64,000 bases of DNA, from the NCBI GenBank assembly GCA_964463695.1, contig CAYXCZ010000006.1, forward strand, positions 62,001 to 126,000, given 5' to 3'. The notes under the pieces were generated by a model that searched no databases, was not told the DNA's origin, and was given only the letters and a program-made list of their open reading frames with translations. The translations under genes were made by a program, and so were the position numbers. The stretch comes from JALNZU01 sp964463695. GTDB lineage: Bacteria; Bacteroidota; Bacteroidia; Bacteroidales; F082. The stretch's first letter is position 1. Every line of letters begins with the position of its first letter. Below are positions 8,712 to 18,358 of the stretch, piece after piece.

Positions 8712-10187
8712 ATGACATCAAAAAAAACAGCTGTTGTTATTGGTGCAGGTATCGCTGGTATTGCTGCTTCAATTCGCTTGCAACATAAAGGATATGAGGT
8801 AATTGTATTTGAAGCAAATGATTATCCGGGCGGTAAATTAAGTCAGTTCACACAGGGAAATTATCGGTTTGATGCCGGACCATCGCTTTTTACGATGCCT
8901 CAATATGTAGATGAACTTTTCACTTTAGCCGGAAAAAATGCAACAGACTGTTTCCAGTATCGGCGAAAGGAGGAGTCTTGCCGCTATTTTTGGGAGGATG
9001 GCACCAGTTTTATTGCTTATGCTGATCAAAACAAATTTGCTGAAGAGGTTGAAAAAATACTGGGAGTGCCTTCCGAAATCGTCAAGAAGAAACTCCTGCA
9101 AAGTAAAAAAATGTATGAAATTGCCGGCCGTACATTTCTTGAAAAACCACTCAATAAGGTGTCAACCTGGATGAGTGCTGAAGTTTTAAAAGCTGCAATC
9201 CAAATGCCTATGCTTGGTATTTTTAGTACCATGCACCGCGAAAATGCCCGGTTTCTAAAACATCCAAAATTGATTCAATTATTTGACAGATATGCAACCT
9301 ACAATGGTTCAGACCCTTACAGAGCTCCGGGCATTTTAAATATTGTCCCTCATTTTGAACATGGGATTGGCACTTTTCATCCTGTTAAAGGAATGCACCA
9401 GATAACTGAGAGCCTTTATACCTTAGCTACTGAACTTGGAGTCAAATTTCGATTTAACGAAAAGGTACAAAAAATCCTGAGTACCAAAGGCAAGGCAGTT
9501 GGTATTCAAACAGCTTTGAATACATATCAATCAGAAATTGTTGTTTCAAATATGGATATCACACCCACCTACCGCCGGCTGCTACCCGATTCGAAAGCGC
9601 CTGAGCGAACACTTCAACAGGAGGGGTCCAGTTCGGCTCTTATCTTTTATTGGGGGATAAACAGGAGCTTCAGCGAGTTGGGTTTACACAATATTTTTTT
9701 CAGTGAGGATTATAAAAAGGAGTTTAAGGATATTTTTTCAGGTAAAGTGCCTGCTGATGATCCTACAGTTTATATCAATATAACCTCCAAAGATGTCCCT
9801 TCTGATGCCCCTAAAGGATGTGAAAATTGGTTTGTGATGGTTAATGTGCCTGCTGATAATGGTCAAGATTGGGAAACACTTATTCCAAAATATAAAGAAG
9901 TAATTCTTCAAAAACTCACAAAGATTTTAGGCATTGATCCTGCACTTTTTATTGAGAATGAATCGGTTTTAAGTCCTCCATTGATCGAACTGCGCACTTC
10001 TTCAACAGGAGGATCGCTGTACGGAACAAGTTCCAACAGCCGTTATGCAGCTTTTTTGCGACACACCAACGATAGTAGTTCTATCCGTAATCTTTATTTT
10101 TGTGGAGGAAGCGTTCACCCTGGTGGCGGCATACCATTATGTTTATTATCAGCTAAAATTGTTTCAGAATTATGCCCGAAGCCATGA
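8712..10187 (+). CDS. crtD: CrtI/CrtD-family carotenoid desaturase, probably 1-hydroxycarotenoid 3,4-desaturase
   Basis: A 491-residue FAD enzyme. The N-terminal dinucleotide motif (VVIGAGIAGIAASIRL, then FEANDYPGGKLSQF) and the C-terminal FAD motif (FCGGSVHPGGGIPLCLLSAKIV) place it in the phytoene-desaturase superfamily. The HPGGGIPL form rather than HPGAGIPG, and the neighbouring CruF-type hydratase, favour CrtD: it would introduce a 3,4 double bond next to the 1-hydroxy end group of an acyclic or monocyclic carotenoid. A true CrtI (phytoene to lycopene) remains possible. The stop overlaps the next start (ATGA at 10184-10187), indicating translational coupling. Confidence 0.78.
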   Translation: MTSKKTAVVIGAGIAGIAASIRLQHKGYEVIVFEANDYPGGKLSQFTQGNYRFDAGPSLFTMPQYVDELFTLAGKNATDCFQYRRKEESCRYFWEDGTSFIAYADQNKFAEEVEKILGVPSEIVKKKLLQSKKMYEIAGRTFLEKPLNKVSTWMSAEVLKAAIQMPMLGIFSTMHRENARFLKHPKLIQLFDRYATYNGSDPYRAPGILNIVPHFEHGIGTFHPVKGMHQITESLYTLATELGVKFRFNEKVQKILSTKGKAVGIQTALNTYQSEIVVSNMDITPTYRRLLPDSKAPERTLQQEGSSSALIFYWGINRSFSELGLHNIFFSEDYKKEFKDIFSGKVPADDPTVYINITSKDVPSDAPKGCENWFVMVNVPADNGQDWETLIPKYKEVILQKLTKILGIDPALFIENESVLSPPLIELRTSSTGGSLYGTSSNSRYAAFLRHTNDSSSIRNLYFCGGSVHPGGGIPLCLLSAKIVSELCPKP

Positions 10188-10837
10188 TAAAATTTATTCA
10201 GAATAAGCTGTATTTCAGTCTTTTTCTTTTAGTCGTTATATATTTGGTAGGTATTTTTTCAGTTCTTTTTGGCGATGCTGACAAGCTGATGCTACTTACC
10301 CCTTTCAATCTTTTGTTTGCTTCCGGATTGATTCTTTACAATGCGCAAGGAATCAACAAAAGGTATTTGCTTTGGTTTGCTTTAATTGCAATAATGGGTT
10401 TTCTCATCGAGCTAGCTGGCATTGAAACAGGAATTATTTTTGGGGAATACGCTTACGGCCATGGATTGGGAATCAGGTTATTTGATGTTCCTCTTATGAT
10501 CGGCATCAACTGGGCTGTTTTGGTTTTTGGCTCAGCAGCAGTTTTCAATTCTTTAAGCATGTCTTTATTTGGAAAGTCAGCCTTAGGAGCCTCACTGATG
10601 GTTTCTTATGATTTTTTGCTGGAACCCGTAGCAATGCGTTTCGATTTTTGGGATTGGTCTGCTAACAGTGTTCCATTGCAAAACTACCTGGCATGGTGGA
10701 TCGTAGCATTTGTCATGTTGATTTTTATTCATAAAAATGTGAAGGACCTAAGAAACAATATTGCTATTTATGTTATTGGTGTTCAGACTCTTTTTTTCAT
10801 CATTTTAGTTTTTAGCCAAAATCTTTCGCTGTTTTAA
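10184..10837 (+). CDS. cruF: CruF-type carotenoid 1',2'-hydratase (membrane protein)
   Basis: A 217-residue polytopic membrane protein with about seven helices. The blocks ELAGIETGIIFGEYAYG, VPLMIGINWAVLVFGS and SYDFLLEPVAMRFDFWDW are typical of the CruF/DUF422 family, which adds water across the terminal 1',2' double bond of lycopene-type psi ends. I chose the ATG at 10184 because it forms a 4-nt ATGA overlap with the desaturase stop; an in-frame ATG at 10172 is also possible. Next to CrtD and a cyclase, it predicts a carotenoid with one cyclic end and one 1'-hydroxylated, 3',4'-desaturated end (myxol/saproxanthin/flexixanthin type). Confidence 0.83.
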   Translation: MIKFIQNKLYFSLFLLVVIYLVGIFSVLFGDADKLMLLTPFNLLFASGLILYNAQGINKRYLLWFALIAIMGFLIELAGIETGIIFGEYAYGHGLGIRLFDVPLMIGINWAVLVFGSAAVFNSLSMSLFGKSALGASLMVSYDFLLEPVAMRFDFWDWSANSVPLQNYLAWWIVAFVMLIFIHKNVKDLRNNIAIYVIGVQTLFFIILVFSQNLSLF

Positions 10838-10873
10838 ATCAATTATTAATCACCTACTGATTAAACACTGCTT

Positions 10874-11554
10874 ATGAGTCCCGTCTACCTGTATTTGGAT
10901 CTTCTCACACTCTCAGCTCCTTTTCTGCTCAGTTTCGATAAGAAAGTGGCATTCTATAAAAGTTGGAAATATCTTTTTCCTGCCATTGCCGGAATGGCGG
11001 TTTTCTTCATTGCAAAGGATGTCTTATTTGCAAAATATGAGATATGGGGTTTCAACGACAAGTACCTTGTTGGTTTCCGTATGCTGGGTTTGCCTATCGA
11101 AGAATGGATGTTTTTCTTCGTTGTACCTTACGCCATCGTATTTATTTATGCCTGTTTGGTGGCTTACCTTCCTATTGACCCATTGAAAAAGTTTCACCGC
11201 CCTGTTTTGTATGTTTTAAGCGGGGTATTGTTGATCACCTCAATTGTATATTACGATAGGCTTTATACTTCTATAATTTTTGCTTTGACAGCCCTGCTGA
11301 TTCTTTATAATCTTCAACGCAACCGACAGTGGCTCAGTATGTTTCTTTTAGCTTACGTGGTTTCATTAATTCCTTTTCTTTTGGTTAATGGAGTCTTAAC
11401 AGGCAGTTTTATTGACGAACCCATTGTTTGGTACGACAATACCCATAATCTTGGTATTCGTATATTCACCATTCCTATTGAGGACTCGGTTTACAGCCTG
11501 ATGATGTTTTTAATGACTATTCAACTTATGGAGTGGCTCAAAAGGCGCTATTAA
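10874..11554 (+). CDS. CrtYcd-type lycopene cyclase (fused heterodimeric type)
   Basis: A 226-residue membrane protein with two homologous halves, as in fused CrtYc-CrtYd cyclases. The first carries RMLGLPIEEWMFFFVVPYA and the second carries NLGIRIFTIPIEDSVYSLM; the PIEEWMFF/PIEDSVYS pair is the family signature. The enzyme closes lycopene psi ends to beta rings. It lies 36 nt after cruF on the same strand as the last gene of the carotenoid operon. The crtB, crtE and crtZ genes are not in this window, so precursor supply and ring hydroxylation must be encoded elsewhere. Confidence 0.88.
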   Translation: MSPVYLYLDLLTLSAPFLLSFDKKVAFYKSWKYLFPAIAGMAVFFIAKDVLFAKYEIWGFNDKYLVGFRMLGLPIEEWMFFFVVPYAIVFIYACLVAYLPIDPLKKFHRPVLYVLSGVLLITSIVYYDRLYTSIIFALTALLILYNLQRNRQWLSMFLLAYVVSLIPFLLVNGVLTGSFIDEPIVWYDNTHNLGIRIFTIPIEDSVYSLMMFLMTIQLMEWLKRRY

Positions 11555-11588
11555 AAAAAAGACTGCCTCCTTTTGAGAAGCAGTCTTC
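11552..11588 (-). terminator. Rho-independent terminator of the ribonucleotide reductase gene
   Basis: On the minus strand an 8-bp stem AAGACTGC/GCAGTCTT (11580-11587 with 11559-11566) encloses a 13-nt loop and runs into eight Ts. It lies between two convergent genes. On the plus strand no T-run follows, so it mainly serves the minus-strand gene. Confidence 0.85.
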
Positions 11589-11606
11589 ATATCAGATACT
11601 TTCAGA

Positions 11607-14321
11607 TTAGCTGCATTTTGAATAGCCACACGATTTGCAAGTAAGGCATCCGTCTTGATAAACTAAACTTTTATTGTCGCCACATTCCGGGCACAATTTA
11701 CCATCAGCCTGTGTTCCATCTGGAATATAACGTTTTAAGGCTCTAACAACGCCATTTTTCCATGTGTTTATTGTGTCTTCGTCAAGGGTTAAGTTTTGAA
11801 CCAACTCGATGGCATAAGGCAAAGGCATTCCATGACGCAGAATTCCGGAAATCAATTTGGCGTAATTCCAATATTCCTTGTTAAATGACCGTGAAAGGCC
11901 TTCAATAGTAACTTTGTAACCTTGTTTGTCTTCAAACTGGAAATCGTAACGGGCTTTCTCGCTTTTGTTCTTTTCACGGATTACCCAACCGTTTTCAACC
12001 CAGGGAGGAAGAAAGAAATCATCGGCTTTACCTGTGAAAATTTCGTAGGGTTTTCCATTGATTTTGCCAACAACAGCCATCCATTTCTCATAGTTATTCT
12101 GAAAACGAACTACATCGGCTTCTAATCTTCTGGGGCGTTGCGGAGCTGTTGTTTCTTTGAAATCTTCAATATCAGCATCGCCTGATTTTTTCTCGTCAGC
12201 GCTGATCAGAACACCCGAACGTGAGCCATCACGATAAATCGTCATTCCTTTACAGCCGCTTTCCCATGCAGTACGATAAATATCACTTACCAGCTCTTCG
12301 CTTGCGTCATTAGGTACATTAACAGTAACACTTATGGAGTGATCAACCCATTTCTGGATGTCGCCTTGCATTTTTACTTTACTAACCCAGTCAATATCAT
12401 TAGAAGTGGCTTTGTAATAAGGTGATTGAGCTATCACTTCCTGCAGTTTTTGGTCACCATAGCCTTTCACTTCCTTCACATCGTAACCATTAGCAGCTAG
12501 CCAGGTTTCAAATTTCGGATGAAAAACATTGTATTCTTCCCATGCATCGCCTACTTCATCAACGAAACTTACGGTTACATTACGATCGTTGGGATTGACT
12601 TTTCTGCGACGTTTGTAGTTCACCATGAACACTGGCTCAATACCGGAAGTTGTTTGTGTACAGATACTTACACTACCTGTAGGTGCGATGGTGAGCATCG
12701 AAATATTTCTGCGGCCTACACGTGCCATCTTGTCATAAAGACGAGGAGCAGTTTCGCGAATGCGGCCAATGAATGGATTATTTTTTTCCCTGTCAGCATT
12801 AAACACTTCAAATGCACCTCTTTCTTCAGCCATATCAACGGAAGAACGATACACCTCAAGGGCTAGTAAACGATGTACTTCTGTTGAAAAACTAATGGCC
12901 TCCGGTGAACCATAACGGATTCCCAAAGCAGCAAGCATATCACCTTCAGCGGTGATACCAATGCCTGTGCGCCGGCCTTGAAGGGCTTTTTTACGGATAT
13001 TTTGCCACAGATTTAATTCCACACCTTTTACTTCAATCGTTTCGGGGTCGGCTTGAATCTTAGCTATAATTGCATCAACTTTTTCAATTTCCAAATCAAC
13101 GATGTCATCCATAATGCGTTGGGCCATGCGGGCATGTTTCGAAAACAATTCTACATTGAAGGATGAGTTGGAAGTGAATGGGTTTTCAACATAACTGTAA
13201 AGATTTACAGCTAGTAAACGGCAGCTGTCATAAGCACATAATGGAATTTCTCCACATGGGTTTGTTGACAAAGTTTTGAAGCCTAAGTCAGCGTAAGTAT
13301 CAGGAATTGATTCTTTTATGATGGTATCCCAGAACAGAATACCTGGTTCAGCCGATGCCCATGCGTTATGAATTAGCTTATCCCATAAAGTGCGGGCATC
13401 CGTTTCTTTAACAAACAGTGGCTTTTCGCTTGCGATGGGATATTGCTGGCGGAAAGGTTTGTTTTCTTTTACTGCCTGCATGAATTCATCTGTAATACGA
13501 ACAGACACATTCGCACCAGTAACTTTACCAAGCTCCATTTTGGCGTCGATAAACTTTTCAGCATCAGGATGTTTAACGCTGATGCTGAGCATTAAAGCCC
13601 CTCTTCGACCATCCTGAGCTACTTCACGTGTTGAGTTTGAATAGCGTTCCATGAATGGAACAACACCTGTGCTCGTGAGTGCACTGTTTTTTACCGGACT
13701 GCCTGTTGGGCGGATATGTGATAAATCGTGACCGACACCACCACGGCGTTTCATGAGCTGAACCTGTTCCTGGTCAATTTTCATGATTCCACCATACGAA
13801 TCAGACGGGCCATCGTTGCCTATTACGAAACAATTTGATAAGGAAGAAACCTGAAAATTGTTTCCAATACCCGCCATTGGACTTCCCTGTGGAACGATAT
13901 ACTTGAAATCTCTTAAAACCTCAAACAACTCCTCTTCCGAAGCTGGATTTGGATATTTTTTCTCAATTCGTGCTATCTCAGATGCCAAACGCCGATGCAT
14001 ATCGTCCGGTGTAAGTTCATAAAGGTTTCCATCGCTGTCTTTGAGAGCATATTTATTCATCCAGACATTTGCAGCTAAGGTGTCCCCCTTAAAATAGACT
14101 GCTGCAGCTGCAAGGACCTCTTCGTGACTATAAACTTTCATAGGTTTTACCTCTGGGCTTTTTTGTGAGGTTTCTTCAGATTGCATTTCCAATGGCAACG
14201 ATTCCTGCGGATTTTCTTTCTTCTCCATTCTCATTCTCATCTCCTTCATCTTGTCATAAAAATTGCTTTCCTTCTCTTCTTTAACCGAAGTCTCCAGACT
14301 AGCGAAAAGATTATTTTCCAT
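11607..14321 (-). CDS. nrdJ: Adenosylcobalamin-dependent (class II) ribonucleotide reductase
   Basis: A 904-residue enzyme that reduces ribonucleotides to deoxyribonucleotides using a B12-generated thiyl radical. Seen: a variable charged N-terminal extension of about 60 residues; SNCFVIGND with Cys164 (probably one of the redox pair); the active-site motif NPCGEIPL with thiyl Cys356 and Glu358; PTGSVSICT; and a C-terminal cysteine-rich tail CPEC...CLTCKSCGYSKCS, which is the zinc-binding and reductant-transfer module of the long bacterial class II enzymes. It works with oxygen or without it. The 270 nt upstream show no recognisable B12 riboswitch or NrdR box by eye. Confidence in the class is high. 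Confidence 0.95.
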   Translation of the reverse strand: MENNLFASLETSVKEEKESNFYDKMKEMRMRMEKKENPQESLPLEMQSEETSQKSPEVKPMKVYSHEEVLAAAAVYFKGDTLAANVWMNKYALKDSDGNLYELTPDDMHRRLASEIARIEKKYPNPASEEELFEVLRDFKYIVPQGSPMAGIGNNFQVSSLSNCFVIGNDGPSDSYGGIMKIDQEQVQLMKRRGGVGHDLSHIRPTGSPVKNSALTSTGVVPFMERYSNSTREVAQDGRRGALMLSISVKHPDAEKFIDAKMELGKVTGANVSVRITDEFMQAVKENKPFRQQYPIASEKPLFVKETDARTLWDKLIHNAWASAEPGILFWDTIIKESIPDTYADLGFKTLSTNPCGEIPLCAYDSCRLLAVNLYSYVENPFTSNSSFNVELFSKHARMAQRIMDDIVDLEIEKVDAIIAKIQADPETIEVKGVELNLWQNIRKKALQGRRTGIGITAEGDMLAALGIRYGSPEAISFSTEVHRLLALEVYRSSVDMAEERGAFEVFNADREKNNPFIGRIRETAPRLYDKMARVGRRNISMLTIAPTGSVSICTQTTSGIEPVFMVNYKRRRKVNPNDRNVTVSFVDEVGDAWEEYNVFHPKFETWLAANGYDVKEVKGYGDQKLQEVIAQSPYYKATSNDIDWVSKVKMQGDIQKWVDHSISVTVNVPNDASEELVSDIYRTAWESGCKGMTIYRDGSRSGVLISADEKKSGDADIEDFKETTAPQRPRRLEADVVRFQNNYEKWMAVVGKINGKPYEIFTGKADDFFLPPWVENGWVIREKNKSEKARYDFQFEDKQGYKVTIEGLSRSFNKEYWNYAKLISGILRHGMPLPYAIELVQNLTLDEDTINTWKNGVVRALKRYIPDGTQADGKLCPECGDNKSLVYQDGCLTCKSCGYSKCS

Positions 14322-14593
14322 GATTATCCTGTGTGTTTTTTGTGTTTGAGTAATTAAAGTTGTGTTATTAAGGGGTTTAGTTTTTTTTAGCTTCCTTATA
14401 AACGGGACTGCAAGATAATACAGTAAAATTATTCACGAATGCTATTTAGTTGGGTTCGGCCCTCTATTTTTGAACAATCTTATGTTGATAACTCGTCAAT
14501 CAAAGGTCTGTCAAGGGAATAAAGGGTGTTGGCGGGTATATTAATTTTTTTTGGCACGGTGTAGTTGAGTATAACAATTGAAACAGAAAAATA

Positions 14594-14962
14594 CTATTTC
14601 GACCACAACATTCTGATAGCCACAATGATTAATGTTACCGCAAAAATGCGCCGCAAAATAACTTCTGGAATGTTAAGCGCCCATCTGGAGCCAAAATACC
14701 CTCCTATGAAAAAGGCAGCTGCGATAATCATCGCAAATTTAAGGTTAAGTTGCCCTGCTTTGTAATAGTTAAAAGCAGCCATTAGCCCGATTGGTGGCAA
14801 CATAATTGCCAAGCTTGTTCCCTGAGCAGTATATTGGTTCATATGTAAGAGATACATCAAAGCAGGGATGATAATCAGACCACCGCCCAAACCAATCATT
14901 CCGCTAAAAAATCCCGCAAATAGTCCGATAAGGATAAGTAGAATAATTGTTGTTGAGGTCAT
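14594..14962 (-). CDS. Half-length TauE/SafE family membrane transporter
   Basis: A 122-residue membrane protein with four hydrophobic segments. The start GLFAGFFSGMIGLGGGLIIIPAL is the signature repeat of TauE/SafE (sulfite or organosulfonate exporter) proteins. Full-length members are about 250 residues with two such halves; this one has only a single half, so it probably works as a homodimer. Short forms occur elsewhere in Bacteroidota, so it is unlikely to be a truncation; the C-terminus ends cleanly after an amphipathic segment. It starts 12 nt after the stop of the large outer-membrane protein gene and is likely cotranscribed. Substrate unknown. Confidence 0.85.
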   Translation of the reverse strand: MTSTTIILLILIGLFAGFFSGMIGLGGGLIIIPALMYLLHMNQYTAQGTSLAIMLPPIGLMAAFNYYKAGQLNLKFAMIIAAAFFIGGYFGSRWALNIPEVILRRIFAVTLIIVAIRMLWSK

Positions 14963-14974
14963 AGTGTTTTAGTG

Positions 14975-17900
14975 TTAAAAATCGAGGCTGAATGATAAAT
15001 AGAATACGGGTTTGTTAATATGGGCATCTTCAATCCCCCAGGCCACATCGGCACGGACAAAATACCCCAGTAATGTTGTTCGTGCCCCAAAACCGATGCC
15101 GCCAACAATAGGATCTTTCTGAACCTCAACTGATATGGTGAGGGGACCGTTGTATATATAATTGGTATATAATGAGTTAGAAGGATCGTAAGGGTTCCAT
15201 CCTGTCCAGGCTGTGCCAATATCGCCAAATGCCAGCAATTGGAAATTACGGATAAAGGCTGAGCTGATAGGGTTTTGCAATAAGTAGCTGAAAACTGGGA
15301 ACCTTAATTCGGAATTGGCAACAACAAAACTGTTTCCATTGCGGATATTTTGATGAAATCCGCGCAGGTTTGTAGCAAGTGTTTGGTAGGCATAGTTTTG
15401 CCCGTAATCGATAGGTGTTTCCTGACTAAATTTGGGAATGAGCCAGTTATCCACCCCACCCATATAATAAATGAGTTTATTGTTTCCAAACGAAGTGCTC
15501 CCTGCAAAACGGTTGGCCCAGATAAAGTTTCGGTGTATCCGTTGATAATGACGAAAATCAAAACCCAAAACAACGAAGCTACGTGACTTTGAATCAACAA
15601 GTTGATAATATTCACCAAAGGCCTTCCAACGCATTCCGGTGTAAAGGTTCATGCCAATTTGTCGTGTGTTATCAAAAACGAGTTCTCCGCGCAGCCCTCC
15701 CCAGTTTTCATATTCGTTTTTCTTTTTCAGATTTGTCTGATCAGTTGACAAATACACTTTCATATCGTTGCGATAGATGGCGGTTCCTTTTACTGCGAAA
15801 GTCTCTTTAAAAGGCCAGCTCACCATATAAAATGCCTGATGGGAATGCGTTCGTGTATAGGCTGTTTCAAGAAATTCCTCTACACTTTGCCGATGTAATA
15901 CAATATGTCGGTCGAGCCTGTTTTTCAGGTTGCTGAATGAAAGAGCATATTCATTATTTGTTAAGTTGGTGTTGAGACGCACGCCAGCACTGATACGGTA
16001 ATCTTCGAGCAAATCAATAAAATTGACCCCCATAAAAACATTGAAACCCGGATTCAGATAGATGGGCGATCCTCCGCCGCTGAAAGGCTGGTAACTGTAA
16101 TTTATGTAGGTGAAATCGATTTGTGTGATCAGTTCATCATAAAAATATTCCACCAGGTAATTCCTTCTTTTCGGTGCAGGTCGTTCCTCCTTCAAGGGAC
16201 TATCTTTTCCCTGATTGAGCATTGAAAGGCGTTGATTCCCACTGATGCGGAATGCTCCCTGGCGGGCAGGTAATGGCTCCTGCAACAAACTGTCGTTGAT
16301 TACTGCAGGCCTGAAGACCGATCGAAAACGCTTGCGTGGAGCAATGACAAGTTCAGAGCTATTTTTTTTGATTAAGAATTCACGTTGACGGTTACGCATG
16401 AAAGTTGATGAATCCAAGTCGTTGATTTCAAGATTGTTGAACTGGTCGTCGGTAATTTTAAATATTTTTTGACGATTTTTATCACGTGCAACTAAAAATT
16501 GCTGGTCAGATAAAGCTGCTCCTGCATAGCCTAATATATTGGTAGTAAATTGTGTTTGTGCTGCGGATTCCATGAAATAACGGTAGTGAACAGTGGTATC
16601 AACAAAAGCTATTGCACTGTCGAACTTACCCGAATACAAATTGTAATACCCTGTTTCGTCACTCAGAAAATTCAATCGGCCAATACTATTTTGCTGAGCT
16701 GCTGTTTCATTGGCAAGGGGAGTTCTGGTAAGTCGTTTAAGAAGAGGATCTTTCGAAATATTATCGTAAGCAAATAAATCGAAAGAAGGCAGCTGAATCC
16801 CAGGTTTGTCCTGCGGTTTTAAGGTGTCACTGGTTCGGTTTGAGCTAAAAACGATCAATTTATTACCTTGCATAAAGGCAGGATCGATATCCGTATAAAA
16901 ATCGTCGGTAATCTGGGTGTGACTATTCGAAGAGATATCAAAAATGTAGATATCAGGTTTCCCTTTACGCACAGCAGCCATAGCCAGTTGAAGGCCATCG
17001 GGAGAATAACTTATATGTGTGATTTTTTGAAAGTCAAACATATTTCTGCTTTCGGTGGTTCCATCCGACAGGTTATAAAAATACAAATTGATTTGTCCTT
17101 TCTCCTCCAAAACAAATGCAAAAAGTTCACTGGAGGGATGCCATGCTGTAAGCGGAAACGATAGATCGATTTTCTCATCAGTGCTATAGCCGGTTTTAAA
17201 CATTCGCTTTTTCTTGCCTGTTTGAAGGTTGTATAGCCACAATTTTATAAGTCCTTCATCACTTGTTGTGAAGCTAAGATATTTCTCATCAGGACTGAAA
17301 TTTGGACGGTTGAAATTGCGATAGGTCCGGTATTTGAGTTTTAATGGCAGCTCGGGCATTTGTTCCTGAGAATCTTTGTACATCGTTTCGAAATAGGCAT
17401 GCCAGTCTTTTGAAAGTTGTTTAAACTTTACACCTGTAACATAAAAAAAACCATTTTGAACGTTGCGTCCTACCTGTGTTAGATGAACGATCTCAGGTAT
17501 TGCTGAAGGCCCGTATGTTATCTCAATAAATCGCCAAAGGGAGTGACCGGCAACCATGGCTTCTTCTCCTTCGAGGCGGTTGATTTTTTTAAAACGACCG
17601 CTTAAAACACCCTCACGCATCCTGCCATCAAAAGAGGTATTCCAATCTTCTGCCAGATACGATAACAATCCTGTTTTGTACCAGTCGGGAAGTTTAAACA
17701 AGGCTGCATTTCGAATCTGCGAACCAATGCTGCCCCCGCTCATCAATTGATTCACAAGGATGTCGGCAATACCGGCCCTGATTTGTTTTTCAAAATTCAG
17801 GTAATTTCCATCAAAGTAGAGGAAAACTTTGCTACCAATGATATGCGTGATTCCACCTGTATTGTATTGCTGTTCAGATGAAAGCCCGATATTACTCTGC

Positions 17901-18250
17901 TTTAAATCGCCTAAGCTATTGAAAACAATGAATTGTATTTTTTCATTAAGGGATGTCTGAAGTCGTCGCTCCAATTGATGGAGCTCTTTTTCAGCATATT
18001 GAGCAGTATATTGTGCAAGTTCCTGCCCGTTGAGATAAAAGTAAGTGTCGAATTGATCATAGCGGTAGTAAAACCAAATGGTGTTCGACCACTGCACCCT
18101 GCTTTTGCCAAAACTCATGTTTGAGCCGTTATAAAACTGTGCGTTGAGCTGCTGTTGTGGCAATAAGAAAAACCAAAGCACAAAAAAACAGACGAAACTA
18201 ATTGGCAGTCGTCCATTTTTTTGATGGAATAAAATGATCAAATGACGCAT
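14975..18250 (-). CDS. TolB-type propeller plus outer-membrane beta-barrel fusion protein
   Basis: A 1091-residue protein with a signal peptide (FVCFFVLWFFLLPQQQLNAQ). Residues about 30-280 resemble a peptidase-MA-like region, but with no clear HExxH (LPDWYKTGLLSYLAEDW and GHSLWRFIEITYG are the matching blocks). Residues about 300-560 carry PD40/WD40-like TolB repeats (FSPDEKYLSFTTS, SYSPDGLQLAMAA). The last 350-400 residues look like an outer-membrane beta-barrel of the bacterial surface antigen type, with alternating aromatic strands and a terminal Phe (FYLSFSLDF). It would sit in the outer membrane with a periplasmic propeller. The barrel assignment is by strand pattern only. TauE follows in the operon. 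Confidence 0.75.
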   Translation of the reverse strand: MRHLIILFHQKNGRLPISFVCFFVLWFFLLPQQQLNAQFYNGSNMSFGKSRVQWSNTIWFYYRYDQFDTYFYLNGQELAQYTAQYAEKELHQLERRLQTSLNEKIQFIVFNSLGDLKQSNIGLSSEQQYNTGGITHIIGSKVFLYFDGNYLNFEKQIRAGIADILVNQLMSGGSIGSQIRNAALFKLPDWYKTGLLSYLAEDWNTSFDGRMREGVLSGRFKKINRLEGEEAMVAGHSLWRFIEITYGPSAIPEIVHLTQVGRNVQNGFFYVTGVKFKQLSKDWHAYFETMYKDSQEQMPELPLKLKYRTYRNFNRPNFSPDEKYLSFTTSDEGLIKLWLYNLQTGKKKRMFKTGYSTDEKIDLSFPLTAWHPSSELFAFVLEEKGQINLYFYNLSDGTTESRNMFDFQKITHISYSPDGLQLAMAAVRKGKPDIYIFDISSNSHTQITDDFYTDIDPAFMQGNKLIVFSSNRTSDTLKPQDKPGIQLPSFDLFAYDNISKDPLLKRLTRTPLANETAAQQNSIGRLNFLSDETGYYNLYSGKFDSAIAFVDTTVHYRYFMESAAQTQFTTNILGYAGAALSDQQFLVARDKNRQKIFKITDDQFNNLEINDLDSSTFMRNRQREFLIKKNSSELVIAPRKRFRSVFRPAVINDSLLQEPLPARQGAFRISGNQRLSMLNQGKDSPLKEERPAPKRRNYLVEYFYDELITQIDFTYINYSYQPFSGGGSPIYLNPGFNVFMGVNFIDLLEDYRISAGVRLNTNLTNNEYALSFSNLKNRLDRHIVLHRQSVEEFLETAYTRTHSHQAFYMVSWPFKETFAVKGTAIYRNDMKVYLSTDQTNLKKKNEYENWGGLRGELVFDNTRQIGMNLYTGMRWKAFGEYYQLVDSKSRSFVVLGFDFRHYQRIHRNFIWANRFAGSTSFGNNKLIYYMGGVDNWLIPKFSQETPIDYGQNYAYQTLATNLRGFHQNIRNGNSFVVANSELRFPVFSYLLQNPISSAFIRNFQLLAFGDIGTAWTGWNPYDPSNSLYTNYIYNGPLTISVEVQKDPIVGGIGFGARTTLLGYFVRADVAWGIEDAHINKPVFYLSFSLDF

Positions 18251-18325
18251 TCAATTTTTTTTTGGCGGAGCTAAAGTAATACAATTTTGCAGAAGCGGGG
18301 TTCAGTTACCAACCGTCTTAAAATG

Positions 18326-18333
18326 TATCTTTG
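18326..18333 (+). promoter_or_regulatory. -7 promoter element for the MBL-fold hydrolase
   Basis: TATCTTTG is a full match to TAnnTTTG, 25 nt before the ATG at 18359. The -33 position is weak (TTCA about 21 nt upstream). Confidence 0.55.
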
Positions 18334-18358
18334 TCACTAAATACATGTTATATTACCT

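Noticed and set aside
14322..14593. Possible B12 riboswitch or NrdR box upstream of the ribonucleotide reductase
   Set aside because: I looked for a cobalamin-box-like core and for paired NrdR boxes (ACACwATATwGTGT-like) and saw neither. The region is A/T-rich with short T-runs only.
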